From Hydractinia symbiolongicarpus (Eukaryota > Cnidaria > Hydrozoa > Anthoathecata > Hydractiniidae): DNA of 64,000 bases. The position numbers and the translations under genes are program-made. Numbering within the stretch: the first letter of the stretch is position 1; each line of letters begins with the position of its first letter. Positions 49,050 through 61,806 of this stretch are shown one piece after another. The stretch is taken from the NCBI RefSeq assembly GCF_029227915.1, contig NC_079875.1:4588001-4652000 (forward strand). The letters run 5' to 3'. The notes under the pieces are model-generated. The model ran no database searches. It worked only from the letters and a program-made list of their open reading frames with translations, and was not told the origin of the DNA.

Positions 49050-49093
49050 GCTCTTGACGACGGGCCGATATTTTGCGGTATTGCCCGTCGTCG
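49050..49093. repeat. GC-rich hairpin repeat (copy at 50190-50232)
   Basis: GACGACGGGC, then GATATTTTGCGGTA, then GCCCGTCGTC form a 10-12-bp stem. A relative at 50190-50232 has CCTCGGGC, the same GATATTTTGCGGTA loop, then GCCCGGGG, so the loop is conserved while the stem changed on both sides. A looser relative, preceded by the shared CTCGCAAGCTYGGTC, lies near 52000. Confidence 0.6.
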
Positions 49094-50409
49094 AAAAAAA
49101 TATTTCAGAAGCATTGCAAATGATTATAGCTATATCTAACTCCTACAATACATTTATCGATAAAAACATTTTCATAGGATAGAAACAAAACAATGTCAAG
49201 TTTACCAGTTGAAATAACCAGATTCAGCAATATTTCGTCTGGATGCTTCTTCAACATGGCTAGTTAACTATAGCTACATTGTCAAAAAAACAATGATCTG
49301 ATATCTAGTTTTATCAAAAATACTAAAGACAGGCCGACGAAATCATAACAAATGCGTCTGTTCTCATTGTCAGATTCGTTCCTTCAGCTTTGTGGTTACC
49401 GAGTCAATATAAAACTCGTTGAAGCCCATGTTATTTTTGGCTAGCTAGCTAATTAAAAAAGGTACTTTAATATTCGTTGTAACTATATTTTAGCTGCACA
49501 TTCAAATTTACACATTATTCTCTTCGTGTCGAACATCGTAATGTTTTGTTTACAAAGTTTTATTCTTTAGGGACTTTCGAATTCAAATAGAATATTAAAT
49601 ATATTAAGCTTAGACATTTTAATCCTATTGTAACGGCAAATTTTATTCCCTTTTTATTCAGGCTAGTATACAGGAAATAAAGCAGTGAGTACGAATCAAC
49701 AGGACTCTGTACTTACAGTGCTTTAGTAAAATGGGCAGTTTTTAGACATTTTATTTTAGGGGGTATTTTGTGGTTTTACTTTTGCTAAAGAAAAGAACGC
49801 ATTGTGAGGCATAAACTGTTGCGAATAAAGAAGTATAAAAGAACTTTCGGGCACCAACTTATGAGTTTGAAAAGATAGAAAACGGTAAATGTCTAATTAA
49901 ACAACCAATCTATATTTATGCCTGTATTCAATAAACACCCACTCCTCTAACGTCGAGGCTCTAATAAACAGACCATTTCTTTATTCAAAAAGGTGCATTT
50001 AAATTTATTTTACGTGAATGATAAAAATATAGGTTTGTGTTAAAGAGGAATATTTGTATATGTAACGCCTGTCTCCAGTAAACGCTGCCTAGAAATTCTG
50101 AAAATTGAATAAACGCCACACGCCAAACTAAAGTTCTTATATTAATATCTCCATTAGTCATTGCACCGATCTCGCAAGCTTGGTCGGCACTTAGACCTCG
50201 GGCGATATTTTGCGGTACAGCCCGGGGTAATCGGTTGTTATTGCATTAATAGAACGCTTCACCATGGAGAAGATTTTGTACCAAAAATACATTATGCAAA
50301 TTTTGGGTGTAATGTCTTAGACAACCTATACAACAAAATGTCGATAGTTTTTTATTCACTGCTCTACCCCTGCAGCTCTTCCTTTACTTCCTAATTGTAT
50401 AGATGTAAA

Positions 50410-50632
50410 ATTCCTCCACCTCATCCTAAACATCAACGACGTCATCACGGTTACTGCCACCAGCATCGTCAACGTCATCCTCATCATCAACGTCATCATA
50501 AACGTCATCCTCATCATCGACGTCAACCTCATTTTTAACGTCATCGTCAACGTCATCGTTAACGTCATCCTTTTCATCAACGTCAACGTCATCGGCAACG
50601 TCATCGTCAACGTCGTTTTTGTTATTGTTACT
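50410..50632. repeat. AACGTCATC / ACGTCATCC microsatellite
   Basis: About twenty imperfect copies of 6-, 9- and 12-base units built on GTCATC and GTCAAC. The Met/Thr-rich minus-strand frame across it is a by-product. Confidence 0.85.
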
Positions 50633-51883
50633 ATCATCAAAGTCATTAGTGAAGTTGACTTATTTTTTATGCTTGCCTTCAGATCTCTTCATATAAATCT
50701 TGGGATGAAAACTTTTTAACACTTAAGTCTCAGTTTTATATGAATGCAAAGAATGAAAATTCATCATCCAAAAAAAACAAGTAAAACTCTTTCTGCTCTA
50801 AGAAATATCTACCAGAAAAAAAGGCACACGTGCTAAACGCAAGAACTTTTCCAGTGTCTGGACATCGAATAAAAACTTTATTTATATTTATTTTTATTTA
50901 TTCAGTGTTGGAATAGAGATTAATTATTTGAGCAATATAGCTAAAGATGACACGAATCACAAGAAATGATTTACATACTTTACCTGTGTGTTTAAGAAAA
51001 CTCAGTTGCAGCTGATCGAAAAAATATATCATAAAGTAAAAAAAACTTTTCAATCTCCAAGCTTGTTTATCATTGCATATTCTCCTCGACAAAGTATGTA
51101 GCTAAGACAATTATATATCATTAAAGAGTCAAAACTCTCGATTAAAAACACAATAAAAACTTGCTTAAAACTATTACCGCGGTCACAATAGAAAATAAAT
51201 TGCTTTGTTATCAGAGATTGATTCTACCAATGCAAGAAACCTATCTGTCAATGAGACATGAGAGTTTACAAAGTCGGCCTGCAAAATGAAGAAAGCATAG
51301 AGATCATTTTTGCTTACTTTCTGTTTTCGCCTCTTTCGGATTACGAACCTCACCTCACCTCAAATTTGTGAAATCATAAATTAAAGCAAATCCGACTATT
51401 TTTATCAACTTTGTTGTAATCTTCGCAGAGATATGCGCGCATCATTAAACTAGGTAATATCATAGCATCACTTTGATATCATAACCAATCAAAAGCTTCA
51501 AAAATCCTCCAAACGATAGAACGTAAAACGATAAAGAAAAGATGGCGACGGCTGTATTGGGCGTTGTGGTTGCATCTTAGAAAGGTATTTTTAGTCATTT
51601 TGTACTTGACATACTTCCCATTTTAGAAATCATCCCCTTTCTTAGCCATGGGAAATATTAAAAAACCCAAATTTATTTAAGTTCTTAGAGACCATGCACT
51701 TGGGAATACGTATTTGCTTTTGCCTCCGTCTCCTAAAAAACCTGTGCAAATTCGCATGCGTTAACGAAAAAGCTCGTGAGCTTTTTTCCCTGTATCGAAA
51801 AAAGCAAGTCTGAAGTGCTGAGCACGGCGTGCGAAGCAGAATCTTCTAGTTTTTTTGCTTTTTTATTACTTAACTGATACAAA

Positions 51884-51976
51884 AAACCGGTTAGTATGAA
51901 AAATACTATGTTACTATACTAATTGGTTTACGGCTTACTAAAACAGGGCTTTGCATGGAGCCATACTAACCGGTTT
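51884..51976. mobile_element. 93-bp palindromic MITE-like element
   Basis: Perfect 15-bp inverted ends AAACCGGTTAGTATG (51884-51898) and its complement at 51962-51976. No clear target duplication. Interior without coding capacity. Confidence 0.55.
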
Positions 51977-53810
51977 GGGAAGCCATTAAGTGCACAGACC
52001 TCGCAAGCTCGGTCTGAACTTTTGACCTCAGGCTTTGTATTTTACAGCACAACATCAAAAGCGGTCAATTAAATCTTAAAATTTGAAAGATCATGCTTTT
52101 TGTTTGCCGTTTGAAGAAATGTTCTCATGAGGAAATTTCATTAAAACTGAGTGGATGTTAAGTGCTCGATTTTAAATGTTGGATTATGAATCAAATAAAA
52201 TGTTTCAATCTCTTTTTTTTGAAAAACAATGACAAAAACTGTTTTTGTGTATAGTGAAAGTTTTAAATGTAAAAGTATTTTTTATAATTGTTGACCCAAC
52301 AAATATGGTTTTAATGGTTCAAGATGGAGGTAATAAACTAAACGATGCTAAAATAAAAGGTTAGTAAAAAATATTTTTTAATTAGTAGGATTTGTAAAAT
52401 GCAATATGCACGCTATAATTGAAAGCCTTAATAAGTAGCCTCAATCCCAAGGCCTTGTATGCGTTCCAGCCTGATATCCAAAATAATAACAATAATTCTC
52501 TTTGATAAGTAGAGATATTGTCTTTTGATTCCGTGGAGAAGTTTTCAAAAGTACATTGTTCATTTATCATGTTCTCCATCTTGTTCTCCATCACGTTTAT
52601 CAAGTTCATTATGTTCTCCATCATGTTCTGTGTCATGTTCTTCATTATATAACCTCCTGGGGAAGATCTTGTAGAATCTTGAGTGGAACCTTCCTATAGC
52701 TAAGAATTTAAAGAAAGTCACCATTTTTGCACCGTTTGTCAAAGTTGTTATCAAACGTTCTTTAAACCAAACGGTAAATTAACTTGTAGCTCCTTATGAA
52801 ACCTTTAAAATCTCACTCTGTTATCTTACCCCGTTCTTGAAACTACCTTGTGGAAAAGATTGTGAAAGAAAAGGGAATTAAATAATACTGTGTTCACAAA
52901 CTTACGAACGAACATTTGCTATGTTTTATTCCACATTTTACCTTATTCTCATCTTATTTGTAATTATCTACAAATTCAGTACAAAATTTAACCTTTGGTG
53001 CAGTCACCTATTTTGAAACATCACTTTTCTCATTAAAAGAAATTAACAAGACTGTATTGTACTACTGCATCCTATATAAATATTTTAAATAAATAAATAA
53101 ATAAATTAGCTTTCCGAAATGTGAGGTGCAATTAGGGACTGAGGAAGTGGTTTATACGGTTCATGTTTAAATCCGTTGGCTGGCTCAACTCGTACTCTTG
53201 CTAAAACATGCGAAGCACTTTTTATGACAACTTAGCCGTAGGAGTTATATAGGTTCAACTGTGGGGTAGTTTTTGACCGAATGTTTCCGTGACTTTACGT
53301 AGATGGGTGGATTGAGACAATGAATATAAACAATAATAGCTATTTGTGATTACTAATTTAAATTTTTCAATTTTGCACCCTTATCCGATACTTGAAGGAT
53401 TGACGGTGCTTACAAATGGTTCGCGCATTGCCAACCCAGGGTGTTTCATTAACCCAGGGTGCAATGTTGAATACTTTCTCTCCATATATGCACCAATTAT
53501 ATTCTCTTTTCTTGAATAATATTTTGCGGGACATAATTTCGCTAAATACCGCGAAAATTAGTCCCAGGTTGGTTAGCTATGATTTCAACAGCGATACATC
53601 ACCAAGCAATGAAAAGCTTCATATGGTGCAAGATCTGGCCATCGTTTTAATCTCACAATATTACTTCTCAACATATAATGCTCTAAATCCTTCACAAGAT
53701 ATTAGAAACAGCAAAAGTATTATAATAAAGCATTCTCTTTCAACATAATTGCGTAGTTTTGAAAGATCTGCTTACAAAAAGGAAATAGTGACAAGGATCT
53801 TTCATTTTAG
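51977..53810. other. Intergenic; first exon of the TMEM272-like gene may lie here
   Basis: No gene recognised. The plus-strand TMEM272-like gene needs an upstream ATG exon ending in phase 1 that I could not identify. There is a short CATGTTCTCCATC repeat near 52567-52640 and an ATAA run near 53085-53105. Confidence 0.35.
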
Positions 53811-54468
53811 GTACAAAATATGTTCTTGCATACAATGGAGTATGTGGACTGGTGGCTATATCAACCTCTGTGGCTGTATCTATTATAAAAATTGTGTTAG
53901 GTAAGTCGTACTGTGGTTGTTGTAGTGACTTTTGTGAGTTATTGTGGTTGTTGTGGTTGTGGCTGTTGTGAGTTGTTGTGAATTATGCAACAACTGCAGT
54001 ATATATGTGACATGTTAAAGTATATACTTCCTTTATGTTATACTTTGGTATCTTTTTGGTTAATCACTAATTATAGGTCTTCTTCACATCCACGATTGTC
54101 CGATGGAGCCTTTGATACCTGTGTACATGATCCTAACAGGTACCATATCCATGCTGATGGTAGTAACATCCGTTTGTTTATATACTGCCTCGACCAATCA
54201 AAAATTTACGTTAATTGTTATTATTCTCCTACTGACAGTGAGTCAAGCAATTTTGCTTGTTTGGAATGTTATTGGAAGTTGTTGGGTTTTTAAAAAAGAA
54301 AAGGGGTGGGAAGCCATATCGGGAGTTAAAGAGATCGCTTGTGATATGTCAACATATTTATGCGCACTGGTGTTGCAGATAATCTATTGGATATGTTTTC
54401 CATGTTTTTTAGCCGACAACATAAGGACTGTTAGAGTTTTGCATTCAAAAGCTTTGATGGATGTTTAA
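53811..54468 (+). CDS. TMEM272-like four-helix membrane protein, 5' partial
   Basis: Two exons are clear: 53811-53900 (90 nt, first helix, YNGVCGLVAISTSVAVSIIK) and 54077-54468 (ends at the stop). The second starts LLHIHDCPMEPLIPVYMILT and carries three more helices with WNVIGSCWVF, the family hallmark (CPxxPLIPxYxxxxG, then helix, then NVWxF-like). The acceptor at 53809-53810 and the lack of ATG in the first exon show that an earlier exon, ending in phase 1, is missing. Function of the family is unknown. The minus-strand neighbour at 54637-55335 is a paralogue with an identical 90-nt exon and the same phases. Confidence 0.7.
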
Positions 54469-54636
54469 TGGTTGATGTTTTCATAAAGTTTTAAAAGAGA
54501 ACAACTGTTGCAATGACGATGCCACAACGTTCTTGTTGATGGTTAAACACGAAGAAATAACACAATTCATGTATGAACTTAAAAAAACTCCAATTTTTCT
54601 TGTAAAAAGATAAAATTGGATTTAAAGAGATGCAAA

Positions 54637-55335
54637 TTAGTTAAAAACACCCCTTCTTATTCCCTTCTTAGAATTGACAAGGAGTTTACTCAAATAAAAA
54701 TAAAAAATCACAATCCAACAAAGGGTTTGTAAGAGGAAACCGATTATAAAACAAATAGTTTCATTCGAAATGTCACCATATTCGTCCAATTCAGTCATCA
54801 CCCAGTAACATCCAGGTACATTCCATATAGTGATGGCAATCACAACGATTACAACCAATGAAACGCAAATAATGGAACCATATTTGCTACATTTGATAAC
54901 CATTTGCAATACAATAAGAGAAGGCAACGCGGTGGTTAAAATTGCTCCAGTCAAAGTCATATACGCTGGTACCAGAGGATGTCTGAATGTTGTATTGTGG
55001 TTAAATGTTCCTGGAGAAGAAATTTTGAAACAATAATAAAAAACGAGGAAAATATTGCAGCAGAAAGAGTAGCAACTTTTTTTGTAAAACAAATGCTACG
55101 AATCACTTGCTGCGTTTATAATAGGAAAATGACGTCACCTCGAACTAACAGCTTTAAAGAGAAAGAAGAAAACCGTGACCAAATGTAATCGGAAAATCTT
55201 CTTCTTTAAAATTTGAATGGTGACAACAAAGCTAAAATGACGTACCAAGTATGATGAGAGCGAGTGACGTCAAAGTACACAAACCAAACAAGACCACATC
55301 ATATTGACGACCACAACCGAAGCCACCTTGATTTC
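54637..55335 (-). CDS. TMEM272-like paralogue, 5' partial, tail to tail
   Basis: Exons (minus strand): 55335-55246 (90 nt; GFGCGRQYDVVLFGLCTLTS, first helix) and 55010-54637 (FRHPLVPAYMTLTGAILTTA..., WNVPGCYWVM, two further helices, stop at 54637). The same exon size and phase as the plus-strand copy shows an old inverted duplication. The two proteins are clearly diverged, so both may be in use. The starting ATG exon is not found. Probably a plasma-membrane or endomembrane protein; role unknown. Confidence 0.7.
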
Positions 55336-56298
55336 CTTAAAAAGAAAATTAAAATCATTTACACTATTTATGTTATTTTATCCATATGTAAACGCGCTTT
55401 CTCCCTTCCCAGAAAATTAACCAGCTTATCACAAAAACAACCAAATTTTTCAAGTTCACTCCATAAAAGCATAAGAATGGTGTTAAGTTTCCATTGGAGC
55501 ACGCCGGTTTGCGCGACACCAAGAACTTTTAGATTTGATTGATTGGTTTCTCATTGAAGTTTGACTGCAGCTTAAGGACCCTTTAAGTGTAAATTTTTCG
55601 AGTTTTCAAATTTCCTGCAAGTTGCAAGAAAAAAATATAATAAAAGTAATATTTTGCTAGGATAAAAAAAGGAATATGTATTTTTCATAACTTTATCTAT
55701 GATCTTGTCTCGGATGTGAGCCAGAAATTTAAATTTTTGCAAAGCAATTGAGCTTCGCGAGCGAAGCGAAATTGTGGAGCACGTTTGCTACGCGAAGTAT
55801 ACCAAGAGAATTATTGGGATTCTCAAAATTTCACTAGAAAAAAATCATATAAAATCAGCGTAAGGAAATATGACTGATTTTTATTTACTAGAACAAATAT
55901 GTTTGGACCGAGCAGCTGTAATAAAAGTTAGCTAAAAATTTTAATAAGTTGGCTATGTACCCCCTACCCCCCGTCATTCGTACCCCACCCGTTATTTCCC
56001 GATTTTCCGGTAATTTGAATTTTGAATAAGTTTACAGACCCAACACAAATACATACTTTAAGTAATTAAAAACGCATATATCTTATCAATCTTCGTGTAT
56101 TTATGTTGGTCTTTTTATGTGGGATTGTATTTGCTGACAAGCTGGATGTAATAAGTTCTTTTTATTAATTTTCTTTAAATACTTCATACCAAGTCCTGAT
56201 AATAATCAAGCTGTGAGTGTTTAAGTCTTCCCACTTTGCTTTTGAGCTGCAAAGCTTGTAGCTAGCTATCTTTTCTTTGAGGGCACACTAAATTAATT
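55336..56298. other. Intergenic sequence
   Basis: No gene recognised. A self-complementary AGCTTCGCGAGCGAAGC motif lies at 55751-55767. The missing first exon of the minus-strand TMEM272-like gene may lie here. Confidence 0.35.
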
Positions 56299-56441
56299 CG
56301 ATCGTTTTAACGCGCAAAAATGTGTTGTATTTATCGCTTCATTATATTAAGAAGATTTTAAAATATTAAATTATCAGCTTGAATTGGATTTCTTTATGCA
56401 GCAGAAGAAGAGTAAATTTTAGCTAGCTAAAGATCTGGATG
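56299..56441. repeat. 143-bp segment, source or twin of 58639-58781
   Basis: Identical over 143 bases to 58639-58781 (CGATCGTTTTAACGCGCAAA to AGCTAAAGATCTGGATG), same orientation, offset 2340 bp. No coding frame. Confidence 0.9.
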
Positions 56442-56549
56442 GTCCAATATTTATACTTTCCATTTTATGTGTTGATTTGATGTAGGTAGTTAGCTAAACT
56501 ACTCTTTGGTTGCTGAGACCACCATCGAAAATATGTTTATCTATGTCTT

Positions 56550-57407
56550 TACGGCCTCGCCAAGTTACACAAACCTAGTGTCAACGGTGTACCTAAGTTC
56601 CGTCCCATTCTCTCTACTATAGGGAAACCCACTTATTATTGAGCAAAGATTCTTGTACCTAAACTTGTATATCTTACTATGAATGATTACTCTGTTGAGA
56701 ATTATTTTAGTTTTTCAATGTCAATTCTTTCCTTACCAATATTTTTTTGCGTGAAACTATTGATATTATCATCGTTGACATCGATTCTGACTATATTGAC
56801 GGAATTCTTTAGACTGATTTTAAACATCTTCTTACGTTAGCAACTACTGAATCTAATTTTGTTTCTAACGGCATTTATTATAAACAAGTTGACGGTGTAG
56901 CTATGGGCTTACTCTCGCTAATATTTTTATGAGTCAATATGAAACAATCTGGCTGCATGATTGTCCGCCAAAATTTTAAACAGAAGTTGGCTTATGTTGT
57001 AGCCTCAGGTTGATTTTCCCTTCCAAAAGACGGTTTAATAGTTGCTTTTCCTTTAAGGACACTTTAAGGAATACCAAATTATTTACGCTCAGGACTTGTT
57101 TATTGTTTTAGGTGTAGCGGCTGCAACGTCACTTATTACGGAAAAACCGAACGCCATTTTAAAGTTTGTATGTCCGAGCATTTGGATATTTCTGCTCTTA
57201 CTGGAAAGCGCATTAAATTGGTCCCAGACCACTGCTGTGTTTGATATGTTTTGACGACTGATCACTCTCCTGTTTCCGAACTTTTTCATTTTAACTACGG
57301 AGTCAAATGACTCTAAACCTACTCTGATGGAGAGCCTTCTTATAGAGCGTGACCAACCTATTCTTAATAATACAGTTAAAGCAATGCATTTAGAATTATT
57401 TCAATAA
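56550..57407 (+). pseudogene. Penelope-like element fragment (RT and GIY-YIG endonuclease)
   Basis: Plus-strand frames give YGLAKLHKPSVNGVPKFRPI and LSTIGKPTY, then LVPKLVYLTMNDYSVEN, then FVSNGIYYKQVDGVAMG and QYETIWLHDCPPKF: the order of blocks in Penelope-type reverse transcriptases. About 200 bp later RSGLVYCFRCSGCNVTYYGK, TERHFKVCMSEHL and ISALTGKR is the GIY-YIG endonuclease, followed by SKPTLMESLLIERDQPILN. The catalytic YVDD block is lost, and there are many stops and shifts. A dead, internally deleted copy. Confidence 0.8.
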
Positions 57408-57859
57408 TTCTTATTGTTTTTTTTTTAATTGTTTTTATTGTTCTTTTTTTTATAAAGTATTTTATACGTTAAAAAATATATTGTGATCATGCCAACCTGA
57501 GAGTTGGCGAAAGATCACTTGCAAAAAATATGTGGAGATTTGATTTGTCATTTTATTCGACGTCTTTGTTGGAAATATGTCTAGCTACAGTAGGAGAAAA
57601 AGCCTTTTCTGCCCATCTGAAAAAAATTAAAAAAAATTTTCATTCCACAAATATCAACAAAACTCTTTCGTTTTAAAACTATATTTTAAAATTGTTTCTA
57701 TAAATCAATTTCCTTTTTTTTGCATCCTCGAAATAAATGTAGCTAAGTTGCCAATCCCAAACTACCAGGAAAAACCTCAGTTTTACTTGTTCGTTCATTT
57801 TCTATGTAGACAACTTTTAATGCTTACTTTTTTATGGAATTCTTGCACATGCGTGAAAA

Positions 57860-58175
57860 AATCCGTATAATTGACAGGCAAAAAATGCCGACCTAAGGTG
57901 AAGAAAGTGATATTATGGTTAACAACTATTGTACTGTGGCTACTAGCGTCTTTTCACTGATATTTGTTCTAAACCTAAACTATATGCAAGCTATATTATA
58001 TCCAGATCAAAAGGTGCCTTTACCTGAATATAAAAGTTTGAAATGGACTGGTCTACGAAAAACATACCGTCTGCAATTTTCGTCTGTCGATATTTTCTTA
58101 TGTGATCAACCTCTAAGACAAGCTTTAACCTGTGTGTTATACTTCTTTAGGAGAATATTCTTTAACAAAACATAG
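57860..58175 (+). repeat. Dispersed repeat homologous to 14800-15430
   Basis: An 86-codon open frame (MVNNYCTVATSVFSLIF...) covers it, but its only relative in the window is the non-coding copy in CERT1 intron 1. It is more likely repeat than gene. A T-rich stretch follows. Confidence 0.45.
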
Positions 58176-58535
58176 ATACACAAATTTTTAAAACTTCCTG
58201 ATCCTTAACGTTTTTTTAAGGAGAATTAACGAGAATAGGTAAAATGTTCAGTATATATAGTGTGAAAATGCAGTGTGTTAATTTTTTATATATTTTTTTC
58301 ATATTTCATTCTCAGATTATTCATGGTCAAAGTGGTCCTAAGATTTTCACCATGACAGTGCATCGAAACATCTTAAAAGACAACAGGTGTTTCATTTAAT
58401 TTGCTAAATTTGAAAACAAGACTTCAATTGATTATGCGAGATAAATTGTGCTGGAGATAATTTTGTGATAGCAAAACAAATCATTTTTTACTCTGTTTAC
58501 TTTCCTTCGCATGTTGTTAAAATCTTAAAAAAATT

Positions 58536-58885
58536 ATTTTTTCCACCATAATTTTTTTCATCACTCGAACCTCACAATAAATTTTACAAGAAGGAAGTAA
58601 ATCTTCACAAGTCCTGTTGAGCTATGTATGCTGTATGACGATCGTTTTAACGCGCAAAAATGTGTTGTATTTATCGCTTCATTATATTAAGAAGATTTTA
58701 AAATATTAAATTATCAGCTTGAATTGGATTTCTTTATGCAGCAGAAGAAGAGTAAATTTTAGCTAGCTAAAGATCTGGATGATTTTTCCACCATAATTTT
58801 TTTCATCACTCGAACCTCACAATAAATTTTACAAGAATTGAGTAAATCTTCACAAGTCCTGCTGAGCTATGTATGCTGTATGACG
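58536..58885. repeat. 105-bp direct repeat flanking a copied 143-bp segment
   Basis: 58536-58640 and 58782-58885 are near-identical (TTTTTCCACCATAATTTTTT to GTATGCTGTATGACG, a few differences such as AAGGAAG/AATTGAG). Between them sits the perfect 143-bp copy of 56299-56441. Confidence 0.9.
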
Positions 58886-61000
58886 TCACTAACGAAAAAA
58901 AATATGTACAAACCAAGTGGGATGTTGTTCCATAATGGTGGCCATTAATAATGTAATTACTGCTTTTGAAAGACAAAATTATTTTAAGCATAAAAATAAG
59001 TGTGTCAATCATTATTCGATATTGCTTTTAAATTCCAATATCTCATTAAATATAGAAAACATGTTTAAAATGCAGGTTGTAAACACAAGAAAAATAAAGA
59101 ATTACAGCAACTTATATGAAACATTTATTTTTTTAGTTCTTTCTGGATGTTTTCTTAACTTTAAATGAGAATTTATATAAATTTAGCAAAAACCATTCGA
59201 TATAATAATTCATTTTTGAATGAGACAGTTAAAAGTACTTGTAATGTCAGCCTGGTGTTTCTTATAATCGTGTTTCTTATAAAAATAGGTGCTGATGTTT
59301 TGCAATAGGTCAGACAAACTAATGTGTTCTTTTTGTTCTCCATAAAAACATTGTTGTAACTTCAAAAATTTCAGTGTGATTATGCCTGTAACATAAATGT
59401 TTTGAAATAATTTTTATCATTTTCTTTCTATTTTATGGTGTTTTTTTTTATCTTTTTGGGTCATCTAGCTACATCTCCGAAGGCCGGAAGTTTACATGTA
59501 TGGACAAGAATGTAATCTCACTATACGTGCGACATGTGATAAATAAAACTTTATACGAAGATTTCATTATTAATTTGTAAATTTTTGATTTTAAAAAACA
59601 ATGATAAAGTGTACAACTATGTTTTTATTTGCAAAGAATAGAAATCATTCTTAAATAAGATAATTACTGTTTTACCGTAGAGAATTACTTTTTTTTTTTT
59701 TTAATTTTTCTTTTATCACCTCTGTGTATACGCATGTTTGTAACTTGTATATTATTTGTAGCATATCTGACTTCTCATTTTATTGTAACATCTGCAGCAC
59801 TGAAGATGGTTTTCTACCGAAAAGTTTTTGCCTAATATTTTAAAAATTTTTTGTTGTCATTTCATTTTAATACAATTTTGAATGTTTTATGTTTTTAGAA
59901 TGCTTTCAAAAATATTTAAAAGTCCTTATTACAACCCGAAACCCGCTAAAACCACGCGAAGAAATTTGAAAATTTCCTTAAGTTTCAATTTTATTTTTAC
60001 TATTTTCCGCACTTGTCTTCACGTGATCTGTTCTTATGTTGTTTTTAACACTACACAACTTTGGAATTCAGTTCTACTTTGTTCTCAATTTTGAAACTTT
60101 ATCAGTTTGCTACAAAATTCAGACTTAGATTGTTACTTGAAAAAACAAATTTTGTTCCTATTTATTGGCAAAATATTTGGATCGTGTCCTTGTACAATTG
60201 TTGTTACAAAAAAGCACGTTGTATTAGCATATTTCCTAGAAACTCCTGAAGAATATACTAGAGCAGGTAATCAATATGTCTCCGCTATGGCTGCCATTTT
60301 GTATCAATATTCATTCTTTTTTGTTGCTGTTATCTTTTTCGGGTGAAAAATGTAAATAAGTGTTGATTTTAAAGACCAGACTGATTGGCTTGCTCGCCTG
60401 CTCTATAAACTATAAACCATACATCATTTTGTTTACATTTTTGTGAGTGCGATTATTTATAATTGAGTATTTTTACGCATTTGTCAAAAGGGTGCCTAAA
60501 TTAAAAAACAATGGCATATATTTTTCTCTTTATTGTGATGGTCACGGGATCAATGTACACAAAGTGATTTAATAAGACAAAGTTGAAGATCAAAATGGCA
60601 AAAATGTTGAACAACATGTAAAGAACATATTTTTGTTATTCTGTACTACTTAACTTGCGAATAAAATAGCGAGTAAAGATAAATAAAGTAAAAAACCAAG
60701 GAAGAAAGATGAAGCCACCATATAGAACGTTCGATTGTTATTGAAGATTTCCGTTCTGTATATTTATTCAAATTTGGCGCCATCTCGTGATAACAAATTT
60801 TATTTGAAGTTGCTAGTATGTTGTGGAAAAGGGACTCAAAACATGAAAAATATTGTTGTTAGTTATGACAGATATTTCTTTAGTTCAGAAAAGTTTAAAG
60901 GAAGGTTATAAAAAGCTGTTACTACTATAGTACGTAAAAAATTCATGGTTACTTCCAATAAAAAATGTTATTTTTGATGTTTACTAAAAAGTACATTTAA
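58886..61000. other. AT-rich intergenic sequence
   Basis: No gene recognised. A CTGAAGATGGTTTTCTACCG motif near 59801 resembles dispersed retroelement tails. Nothing else supported. Confidence 0.4.
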
Positions 61001-61626
61001 AGGTACTGTCCGATTAAAAATCAACTAAAATTTTGACAAAAAATTCTTATTTGGAACTAATTTCTATAAAATAATTAAATAATTATTTGTTTTCTTTCCT
61101 AACACCAACTGAACAATATGTCATTCTTGTTCACAAAAAAGCATGCGGTCTCTCGCTTCGATTGTTTATATGGATGGCGGATGATAGGCACTAAAGCGAG
61201 GCTGAAATAATATGTCGCGTGTGACGTATTTACCTGGAGCGCGCCGAACTGACCAAAATAGATAAAACGTGGGCCAGGGCTGATATTTTATTATATGTTT
61301 AAAAATTATGGTAATTTTACCCCCTGAATTGTGAAAGACCGCTTTTTATGAATTATTCATATGGAATTAAAAAATCGAAGGCGAGAGATGTGTCTAGACC
61401 TTAAGGTAAACACACACTGTGCTAATTCTGTACGAACCTAAGTAAGAAGCTTTCGCTAATAAAACTTGAAGTTCAATATGACTTTAGCCTTAGGGTTGCA
61501 TAGTTGTTTCAGCTACTCTAAAGACAACCAATCAATAATTAAAAATTAGTTTCCTCTTCACTAGATGTCCCGCCACAGAGAGATTAGACTCAGATCGCAC
61601 ATTCAGTAAGGTTGAGAGGCAGAATA

Positions 61627-61806
61627 ATGTCGTGGTGCGCTGTTGTGAATTCCACTAACAACAGTCGAAAAAAACAGGATAAAATTTTTTTTTCGCTGCT
61701 CAAGGATCCAAAAAAAAATCTTCCGTATAAGGAAAAACCAAAAGTCAGAGAAATATCTGAACGGAGGAAAGAAAAGGATGTTAAGGAGGTGAGTGGGGGC
61801 TGGTAA
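61627..61806 (+). pseudogene. THAP-domain start fragment, copy 2
   Basis: Same 59-codon frame as at 12461, but the second zinc-ligand cysteine is changed to serine (WCAVVNSTNNS). The loss of a ligand fits absence of selection on this fragment. Confidence 0.5.

Larger units (their letters stand above)
48676..51883. other. Gene-poor intergenic sequence with hairpin repeats
   Basis: No gene recognised. Contains the hairpin repeats and the GTCATC microsatellite listed separately, plus AATAAACGCC-type words near 49930 and 50110. Confidence 0.45.

Noticed and set aside
50356-50646. Met/Thr-rich minus-strand frame
   Set aside because: Translation of the GTCATC microsatellite; pure low complexity.
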